Shown here piece after piece: positions 58,432-64,000 of a stretch of 64,000 bases of DNA. The notes beneath the pieces are model-generated. The model saw only the letters and a list, made by a program, of their open reading frames with translations, did no database searches and was not told where the DNA came from. Numbering within the stretch: the first letter of the stretch is position 1; every line of letters starts with the position of its first letter. Position numbers and translations under genes: made by a program. This stretch comes from Tistrella mobilis (lineage in GTDB: Bacteria; Pseudomonadota; Alphaproteobacteria; Tistrellales; Tistrellaceae): NCBI RefSeq assembly GCF_039634785.1, contig NZ_JBBIAB010000001.1:62001-126000 (forward strand). Reading direction: 5' to 3'.

Positions 58432-59799
58432 ATGACCCATGCCGCGCCACATCCCGCCACCGCCCGCCTCTCCCGCGGGCTTTCGGGCGACGTCACCGTC
58501 CCCGGCGACAAGTCGATCTCGCATCGGGCGCTGATGCTGTCGGCGCTGGCGGTGGGGCGCTCCACCGTCGACGGCCTGCTGGAAGGCGAAGACGTGCTCG
58601 CGACCGCGGCCGCGATGCGCGCGCTCGGCGCCGGCATCACCCGCGAAGAGACCGCCGGTCCCGACGGCGCGCCGGCCATCCGCTGGGTGATCGACGGCGT
58701 GGGTGTCGGCGGCCTGGCCGAACCGGCCGATGTGCTCGACATGGGCAATTCGGGCACGGCGGCGCGGCTGCTGATGGGCCTGCTCGCCACCCATCCGCTG
58801 GTGGCGGTGATGACCGGCGATGCCAGTCTGCGCAAGCGGCCCATGGCCCGGGTCGCCACCCCGCTCGAAAAAATGGGCGCGAAGATCGTCACCCGCGCCG
58901 GCGGCCGTCTGCCGGCCACCGTCATCGGCACCCGCAGCCCGGTGCCGATCCGCTACCGCCTGCCGGTGCCCTCGGCCCAGGTGAAGTCGGCCATCCTGCT
59001 GGCCGGGCTCAACACCCCCGGCCGGACCGTGGTGGTGGAACCGGAAGCGACGCGCGACCACACCGAACGCATGCTGGGGGCCATGGGCGCCCGGATCACG
59101 GTCGAAACCGAAGCCGACGGCGCCCGGGTCATCACCCTCGACGGCCAGCCGGAGCTCAGCGCCCGCGACATGACGGTGCCGGGCGATCCGTCCTCGGCCG
59201 CCTTCCCGCTGGTCGCGGGGCTGATCACCGAAGGCTCGGCCGTCACCGTGCGCAATGTCTGCCTCAACCCCGGCCGGGACGGGCTGATCCGCACCCTGGC
59301 CGAGATGGGCGCCGATCTGACGGTCACCGATCCGCGTGATGTGGGCGGCGAGCCGGTGGGCGATCTGGTGGCGCGCTCTTCCGCGCTCAGGGCCGTGACC
59401 GTGCCGGCGGATCGCGCGCCGTCGATGATCGACGAATTCCCGGTGCTCGCCGCCGCCGCCGCCACTGCCCACGGCACCAGCCGTTTCGAGGGGCTGGCGG
59501 AACTCAGGGTGAAGGAAAGCGACCGGCTGCAGGCGGTGGCAGACGGCCTGGCCCGTGCCGGCGTCACCGTGCGCACCGGCGAGGACTGGCTGGAAGTAGA
59601 CGGCTGCGGCGGCCCGGTTCCGGGCGGCACCGACGCGGTCGTCACGCATCTGGACCATCGCATCGCCATGGCCTTCCTGGTGCTGGGCCTGGCTGCACGC
59701 AACGGCATGGTGGTCGACGACGATCGGATGATCGCCACCAGCTTCCCCGGCTTCCGCGCCCTGATGACCGGGCTCGGTTGCGACATCACCGATCTCTGA
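58432..59799 (+). CDS. aroA: 3-phosphoshikimate 1-carboxyvinyltransferase (EPSP synthase)
   Basis: 455 residues, the class II-like bacterial type. Active-site motifs are GDKSISHRALMLSALA near the N-terminus, GNSGTAARLLMGLL, SLRKRPMARV, QVKSAILLAGL, LRVKESDRLQAV and the C-terminal DHRIAMAF. It condenses shikimate-3-phosphate with phosphoenolpyruvate, the target of glyphosate; the Gly-Asn-Ala/Ser region reads DMGNSGTAAR. The gene is followed after 24 nt by cmk and then rpsA, a conserved order in proteobacteria. Confidence 0.95.
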   Translation: MTHAAPHPATARLSRGLSGDVTVPGDKSISHRALMLSALAVGRSTVDGLLEGEDVLATAAAMRALGAGITREETAGPDGAPAIRWVIDGVGVGGLAEPADVLDMGNSGTAARLLMGLLATHPLVAVMTGDASLRKRPMARVATPLEKMGAKIVTRAGGRLPATVIGTRSPVPIRYRLPVPSAQVKSAILLAGLNTPGRTVVVEPEATRDHTERMLGAMGARITVETEADGARVITLDGQPELSARDMTVPGDPSSAAFPLVAGLITEGSAVTVRNVCLNPGRDGLIRTLAEMGADLTVTDPRDVGGEPVGDLVARSSALRAVTVPADRAPSMIDEFPVLAAAAATAHGTSRFEGLAELRVKESDRLQAVADGLARAGVTVRTGEDWLEVDGCGGPVPGGTDAVVTHLDHRIAMAFLVLGLAARNGMVVDDDRMIATSFPGFRALMTGLGCDITDL

Positions 59800-59823
59800 G
59801 CCTGCCGGAGCCCGCCGCGCATC

Positions 59824-60468
59824 ATGACCCAGACCCTCATCCATCCGCCGGTGATCGCCATCGACGGCCCGGCCGCAGCCGGCAAGGGCACGCTCGCCCG
59901 CAGGCTCGCCGCCGAACTGGGGCTGCGCCATCTCGACACCGGCATGATCTATCGGGCGGCGGCAAGCCGGCTGCTCGCCGGCGGCGGCGATCCGGACGAC
60001 CCGGCCGCGGCCGCCCTGGCGGCACAGACCCTTGGTGCCGACGATCTCGTCCGCACCGATCTGCGGGCCGAGCGCACCGGCGAAACCGCGTCGAAAATCG
60101 CGGCACTCGGCCCCGTCCGTGCCGCCCTGCTCGACTTCCAGCGCAGCTTCGGCCGCACCGCTCCGGGCGCCGTGCTCGACGGCCGCGACATCGGCACCGT
60201 GGTCTTTCCCGACGCGCGCGCGAAGATCTTCGTGACCGCCTCGCCCGAAGCGCGTGCACTCAGGCGACACGAAGAGTTGCGGGGCAAGGGGGTTGCCAGT
60301 ATATTCGCCGACGTTCTGGAAGAGATGCGGCTGCGAGACCGTCGCGACCGGGAACGAGCGGTGGCCCCGCTGCGTCCCGCGGACGACGCGGTCATCCTCG
60401 ACACCACCGACATGTCGGCGGACGAGGTTTTCGCGGCAGCGCTCGCGCATGTCACCAGCCGGCTCTGA
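59824..60468 (+). CDS. cmk: Cytidylate kinase
   Basis: 214 residues. The P-loop is IDGPAAAGKGTLARRLA near residue 13, followed by LGLRHLDTGMIYRAAA, DGRDIGTVVFPDA (CMP-binding Arg-Asp), FVTASPEARALRRHEEL and RDRRDRERAVAPLRPADDAVILDTT, all diagnostic. It phosphorylates CMP and dCMP. It starts at ATG 59824, 24 nt after aroA, so the two share a transcript. The conserved rpsA gene follows after a 395-nt leader. Confidence 0.95.
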   Translation: MTQTLIHPPVIAIDGPAAAGKGTLARRLAAELGLRHLDTGMIYRAAASRLLAGGGDPDDPAAAALAAQTLGADDLVRTDLRAERTGETASKIAALGPVRAALLDFQRSFGRTAPGAVLDGRDIGTVVFPDARAKIFVTASPEARALRRHEELRGKGVASIFADVLEEMRLRDRRDRERAVAPLRPADDAVILDTTDMSADEVFAAALAHVTSRL

Positions 60469-60863
60469 CCGGCCGGGGCAGGGCACGGGCCGGATCGTCA
60501 CCGGATCGAGGTTTCGCCGGTCGTCGCCCACCCCCACCCGGGGGAGGAGCGGCGTTTCGGCGCATTGACGACTGAAGCCCGCGGCGGCCGGACGGCCGGG
60601 CGTCGCGATCCTGTAAACCAGCAACCGGCGGGGATGCCCGCCGTATCCGAACCCCCGTCGGTCGGAACCCGCCCCACCCGGCAGCGCCGGTCAAGGAACC
60701 GCGGCGTTCAGACGTCCACGACGGCCCCGACCCGAAGCGGCAGGATCCGCAACGGCCGGAGCCTCGGCGGGTGCCGGAGCCTCTCCCCAGGCCAGCCACC
60801 GACGCCCGGATGGCCCTGGAGCCGAGGTTCCCCGGCAGGACGGGTGGAGAGGTAGGAGAACCC
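60469..60863 (+). promoter_or_regulatory. Long leader of rpsA
   Basis: 395 nt without a gene between cmk and rpsA, GC-rich and full of short inverted repeats. CCGGAGCCTC occurs at 60756-60765 and 60774-60783, 18 nt apart. No known leader motif or clear promoter is recognised. S1 often controls its own mRNA in other bacteria, so a regulatory structure is plausible. Confidence 0.35.
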
Positions 60864-62588
60864 ATGATCAACACCAGCCCCGCGCCCGAGAAGGACGTCA
60901 TGTCGGACGAGAATTTCGAAGCCCTGCTGGCCGACAGCTTCATTGCCCAGGATGGCCTGGAGGGAAGCGTCGTTAAGGGTCGGATCACCGCCATCGAGGG
61001 CGACCAGGTCCTCATCGACGTCGGCCTGAAGTCCGACGGGCGCATCGCGCTCAAGGAATTCGCCCAGCCCGGTCAGGAGACCGAGCTTGCGGTCGGCGAC
61101 GAGGTCGAGGTCTATATCGACCGGATGGAGAACGCCCAGGGCGAGGTCGTCATCAGCCGCGAGCGTGCGCGCCGCGAAGAGGCCTGGACCCAGCTCGAGC
61201 AGGCGTTCAAGAACGCCGAGCGCGTCAACGGCGTGATCTTCGGGCGCGTGAAGGGCGGCTGCACCGTCGACCTTCAGGGTGCCGTGGCCTTCCTGCCGGG
61301 CAGCCAGATCGACATCCGTCCGGTGCGTGACATCACGCCCCTGATCGGCACGACCCAGCCCTTCCAGATCCTCAAGATGGACAAGCGCCGCGGCAATATC
61401 GTCGTCTCGCGCCGTGCCGTCCTCGAGGAGAGCCGCGCCGAAGCCCGCAAGGAACTGATCGAGAACCTCAAGGAAGGTCAGATCCTGGAAGGCGTGGTCA
61501 AGAACATCACCGATTACGGTGCGTTCGTGGACCTGGGTGGCGTCGACGGCCTGCTGCACGTCACCGACATCTCCTGGCGCCGCATCAACCACCCGACCGA
61601 AGCCCTGACCATCGGTCAGTCGGTCCGCGTGGTGGTGACCCGCTTCAACCGCGAGACCCAGCGTATCAGCCTCGGCATGAAGCAGCTCGAGGCGGATCCG
61701 TGGGAAGGCGTCGAGGTGAAGTACCCGGTGGGCGTGAAGTTCGCCGGTCGCGTCACCAACATCACCGACTACGGTGCCTTCGTGGAGCTGGAGCCGGGCG
61801 TCGAGGGTCTGGTCCATGTCTCCGAGATGAGCTGGACCAAGAAGAACGTGCACCCGGGCAAGATCGTTTCGACCTCGCAGGAGATCGAAGTGATGGTGCT
61901 CGACGTCGACTCGCAGAAGCGCCGCATCAGCCTGGGCCTGAAGCAGGTTGCCGACAACCCGTGGGAGACCTTCCTGGATCGTCACCCGGTGGGTTCGGCG
62001 ATCGAGGGCGAGGTCAAGAACATCACCGAGTTCGGTCTGTTCGTTGGTCTCGACGGCGACATCGACGGCCTGGTGCACCTGTCGGATCTCGACTGGAGCC
62101 GCCCCGGCGAAGAGGCGCTCAAGGACTTCCGCAAGGGCGACATGGTCAAGGCCGTGGTGCTGGATGTGGACGTCGAGAAGGAGCGCATCTCCCTCGGCAT
62201 CAAGCAGCTCGACAAGGATCCCTTCACCGAGGCGACCCAGGACCTGCGTCGCGGCCAGACCGTCACCTGCACGGTCACCAAGGTCGTCGAGAATGGTCTG
62301 GAGATCTCCACGGCCGATGGCGCCAAGGGCTTCATCCGCAAGTCGGAAATCGCCCGTGACCGCCAGGATCAGCGTACCGACCGCTACAGCGAGGGCGACA
62401 AGTTCGACGCCCTGATCACCAACATCGACCGGTCGAGCCGCAAGCTCACCCTGTCGATCAAGGCGCTGGAGATGGCGGAAGAGAAGAAGGCCATGGCCGA
62501 GTTCGGTTCGTCCGACAGCGGCGCCAGCCTCGGCGACATCCTGGGTGCCGCGCTCCGCGAGCGCGAGCGGACCCAGGCGGACGATTGA
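60864..62588 (+). CDS. rpsA: 30S ribosomal protein S1
   Basis: 574 residues with six S1 RNA-binding repeats, at about 33-101, 119-184, 205-273, 290-360, 377-447 and 464-533. The repeats show GVVKNITDYGAFVDLGGVDG and GRVTNITDYGAFVELEPG, typical of the central domains; the first two (binding the 30S through S2) are more divergent. S1 recruits and unfolds mRNA on the ribosome. ATG 60864 has GGAG 7 nt upstream; ATG 60900 (MSDENFEALL) is an alternative. A strong terminator follows. Confidence 0.96.
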   Translation: MINTSPAPEKDVMSDENFEALLADSFIAQDGLEGSVVKGRITAIEGDQVLIDVGLKSDGRIALKEFAQPGQETELAVGDEVEVYIDRMENAQGEVVISRERARREEAWTQLEQAFKNAERVNGVIFGRVKGGCTVDLQGAVAFLPGSQIDIRPVRDITPLIGTTQPFQILKMDKRRGNIVVSRRAVLEESRAEARKELIENLKEGQILEGVVKNITDYGAFVDLGGVDGLLHVTDISWRRINHPTEALTIGQSVRVVVTRFNRETQRISLGMKQLEADPWEGVEVKYPVGVKFAGRVTNITDYGAFVELEPGVEGLVHVSEMSWTKKNVHPGKIVSTSQEIEVMVLDVDSQKRRISLGLKQVADNPWETFLDRHPVGSAIEGEVKNITEFGLFVGLDGDIDGLVHLSDLDWSRPGEEALKDFRKGDMVKAVVLDVDVEKERISLGIKQLDKDPFTEATQDLRRGQTVTCTVTKVVENGLEISTADGAKGFIRKSEIARDRQDQRTDRYSEGDKFDALITNIDRSSRKLTLSIKALEMAEEKKAMAEFGSSDSGASLGDILGAALRERERTQADD

Positions 62589-62634
62589 TCCGATCCCGCG
62601 CCCCGGGCATCTGCCCGGCGGATCGATGAGCGTC

Positions 62635-62670
62635 CTGCGGCCGGCCCGGAGCAATCCGGGCCGGCCGCAG
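62635..62670 (+). terminator. Terminator of rpsA
   Basis: CTGCGGCCGGCCCGGA at 62635-62650 pairs perfectly with TCCGGGCCGGCCGCAG at 62655-62670 around the loop GCAA, then CCGTTT. This is one of the strongest hairpins in the window. Confidence 0.88.
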
Positions 62671-62718
62671 CCGTTTCAGGGGGCAGATCTGTCGGCGACG
62701 ACAGCTGCCGTCACAGGA

Positions 62719-62776
62719 TTGACATCAATCCATATTATATAAGTCTCCACATCATTAATTTTCTCTATGTGGAGAC
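62719..62776 (+). promoter_or_regulatory. AT-rich promoter and SD-covering hairpin of the phosphonate genes
   Basis: TTGACA lies at 62719-62724, followed by TATTATATAAG. The -35/-10 spacing for TATAAG at 62738 is only 13 nt, so the exact -10 is uncertain. GTCTCCACAT at 62743-62752 pairs perfectly with ATGTGGAGAC at 62767-62776. The right arm contains the GGAG before the ATG at 62783, so the hairpin could block translation; as DNA it is also a good operator. Confidence 0.6.
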
Positions 62777-62782
62777 AATCCC

Positions 62783-63358
62783 ATGTCGGATCCCCGCCGC
62801 CCTCGTGATGCCGCCGCCCGACTGGACGAGATCTTCGGCATCTTCGCGGCCCGCGGCGACGACAGCTATGGCGAAGCGGTGAGCCAGATCGAGCATGCCG
62901 TCCAGTCCGCCGAGATTGCCGAGGCGCAGGGCGCCGCCGAGACGCTGATCGCCGCGGCCCTGCTGCATGACATCGGCCACATGATCCACCGCGATGCCGC
63001 AGCCGCCTTTCATGACGGCCGGGACGACGCCCATGAACGCCTGGCCGGCAAATATCTGGCCGGGCTGTTTCCGCCGGCGGTGATCCGGCCGATCGAGATG
63101 CATGTGGACGCCAAGCGCTGCCTGGTCACCACCGAACCCGCCTATGCCGCCGCCCTCTCCCCCGTCTCGCGCCGGACCCTGGAGCTGCAGGGCGGCCCGA
63201 TGACCGGGGCCGAGGCCGCGGCTTTCCTGGCCGATCCTCATGCCGCCGACGCCATTGCGCTGCGGCGTATCGACGAAGCGGCCAAGATCGAGGGTGCCGG
63301 CCGCGACGGCGTCGCGCGTTTCCGGCCGCTGCTGGAACGGCTGGCCCTCGGCCTCTGA
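62783..63358 (+). CDS. phnZ: PhnZ-like HD-domain oxygenase for phosphonate breakdown
   Basis: 191 residues of the TIGR03276 type. The HD core is IAAALLHDIGHMIH, with other iron ligands probably in the preceding VSQIEHAVQSAEIAE, in GRDDAHERLAGKYL and in IEMHVDAKRCLV. The signature LELQGGPMTGAEAAAFLADP near residue 133 is that of PhnZ. PhnZ is a mixed-valence di-iron enzyme that cleaves 1-hydroxy-2-aminoethylphosphonate to glycine and phosphate, following PhnY. No phnY is in the window. ATG 62783 follows GGAG at 8 nt. It is preceded by a strong operator-like hairpin and followed after 55 nt by the phosphonate monoester hydrolase gene. Confidence 0.88.
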   Translation: MSDPRRPRDAAARLDEIFGIFAARGDDSYGEAVSQIEHAVQSAEIAEAQGAAETLIAAALLHDIGHMIHRDAAAAFHDGRDDAHERLAGKYLAGLFPPAVIRPIEMHVDAKRCLVTTEPAYAAALSPVSRRTLELQGGPMTGAEAAAFLADPHAADAIALRRIDEAAKIEGAGRDGVARFRPLLERLALGL

Positions 63359-63413
63359 CCCCATCCGGGCAACGCCCTGTCTCCGACCAATACCCTGTCC
63401 GGGAGCGACACCG

Positions 63414-64000
63414 ATGGCCCGCAATGTTCTGCTGATCATGGTCGACCAGTGGCGCTGGGATCTCTCTCCCGGCCTCGGCAATCCGCTGGTCGCGACACCG
63501 GCGCTCGACCGGCTGGCCGCGCGCGGCGCGGTCTTCACCCGCCATTTCGCCCAGAGCGCGCCCTGCGGGCCGGCCCGGGCGAGTTTCGCCAGCGGCCAGT
63601 ATGTCTTCAACCACCGGGTCTTCGCCAATCCGGTGCCGATGGCGGCGGGGCGCCGGCTGTTGCAGCACCATCTGCGCACCGCCGGCATCACCCCCTATAT
63701 GATCGGCTACACCACGGCCGTGCCGGATCCACGCGGCCGCGATCCGCAGGAGCCGGTCTTCCACGGCCCCTCGGTCGCCGAAGGCTGGCAGATCCTGCGC
63801 GAGATGGACGAGGACAAGGCGCGCTATACCGCCTGGGCCCGCGGTCAGGGGGCCGATCTCGATCCCGACTATGATGCCGGCTTCGCGCATCATCTCCGCG
63901 CCGGTGCGCCGGTCGAAACCTCTCCCCAGCCCGACGGGCTGCATGACAGCCGCTGGCTGGCCGATGCGGCGATCGCGTTCCTCGATACCGCACCCGAGCG
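63414..64000 (+). CDS. Phosphonate monoester hydrolase / arylsulfatase family protein (3'-truncated)
   Basis: The first 195 codons are present; the gene runs off the window. The start MARNVLLIMVDQWRWD with Asp11 is the metal-binding beginning of alkaline-phosphatase-superfamily sulfatases. The formylglycine precursor is Cys51 in APCGPARAS (C-x-P-x-R), the nucleophile after maturation. The sequence GYTTAVPDPRGRDPQEP resembles Rhizobium phosphonate monoester hydrolase more than classical sulfatases. It hydrolyses phosphonate, phosphate or sulfate esters. ATG 63414 follows GGGAG. It is co-oriented with phnZ and 55 nt after it, so they likely form an operon. Confidence 0.83.
   Translation, partial: MARNVLLIMVDQWRWDLSPGLGNPLVATPALDRLAARGAVFTRHFAQSAPCGPARASFASGQYVFNHRVFANPVPMAAGRRLLQHHLRTAGITPYMIGYTTAVPDPRGRDPQEPVFHGPSVAEGWQILREMDEDKARYTAWARGQGADLDPDYDAGFAHHLRAGAPVETSPQPDGLHDSRWLADAAIAFLDTAPE

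Overview
The window reads as chromosomal DNA of a GC-rich alphaproteobacterium. The evidence is a set of neighbourhoods and families typical of that class: N-anchored cytochrome c next to kdsB and pheA, a DUF1150 gene beside hsp20, TIGR02300, COQ7-type ubiquinone hydroxylase, and the aroA-cmk-rpsA string. The overall flavour resembles Rhodospirillales/Tistrella-type genomes, but that genus-level guess is inference. Genes are dense, on both strands, and mostly housekeeping or catabolic. No CRISPR array, insertion sequence or prophage is visible.

Layout. 1-4.8 kb: a 5'-cut ORF, an SDR dehydrogenase, pterin carbinolamine dehydratase, a small zincin, a thioesterase, then a 600-bp leader region with two similar peptide-plus-hairpin units before an ACT-domain gene, then gluQ. 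5.1-10.2 kb: a same-strand run of five enzymes (DRE-TIM aldolase, haem-oxygenase-like di-iron oxidase, class IV aminotransferase, circularly permuted-looking ATP-grasp, RraA-like protein) that looks like an undescribed small-molecule pathway. 10.3-13.9 kb: histidine kinase, HNH nuclease, aminotransferase. 13.9-15.6 kb: thiM-thiE under a TPP riboswitch. 15.6-22.4 kb: coq7, dsbB, TAXI receptor, M17 peptidase, secreted lipase-like protein, ada. 22.5-28.2 kb: yejABEF peptide importer.

28.2-34.3 kb: hisN, cytochrome c, kdsB, pheA, an SMR transporter, an XRE-cupin regulator and a branched-chain aminotransferase. 34.6-39.7 kb: a ybbP/ybbA/tesA-type locus and a CoxG-like membrane protein with a His/Asp-rich linker. 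39.7-45.8 kb: gamma-carbonic anhydrase, a CoA-transferase plus HMG-CoA lyase pair with a LysR regulator, DUF427, a hydrolase and an HXXEE membrane protein. 45.9-48.3 kb is the accessory spot: an intact TacA antitoxin, a frameshifted TacT toxin, and a markedly AT-rich HEPN-like gene beside tRNA-Arg(CCG).

48.5-58.1 kb: an ABC ATPase, a 59-residue zinc-finger protein, a tightly coupled polA-alkA-osmC run, a SWIM zinc-finger protein, an orphan Nif11-like peptide with a double-glycine site, DUF1150, hsp20, tRNA-Ala(GGC) and TIGR02300. 58.4-62.6 kb: aroA, cmk and rpsA. The window closes with a PhnZ-type HD oxygenase and the start of a phosphonate monoester hydrolase/sulfatase, pointing to organophosphonate use.

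The observations most worth follow-up are the tandem leader units at 2.9-3.2 kb, the five-enzyme cluster at 5.1-10.2 kb, the orphan Nif11-like peptide at 55.8 kb and the AT-rich tRNA-linked gene at 47-48 kb.
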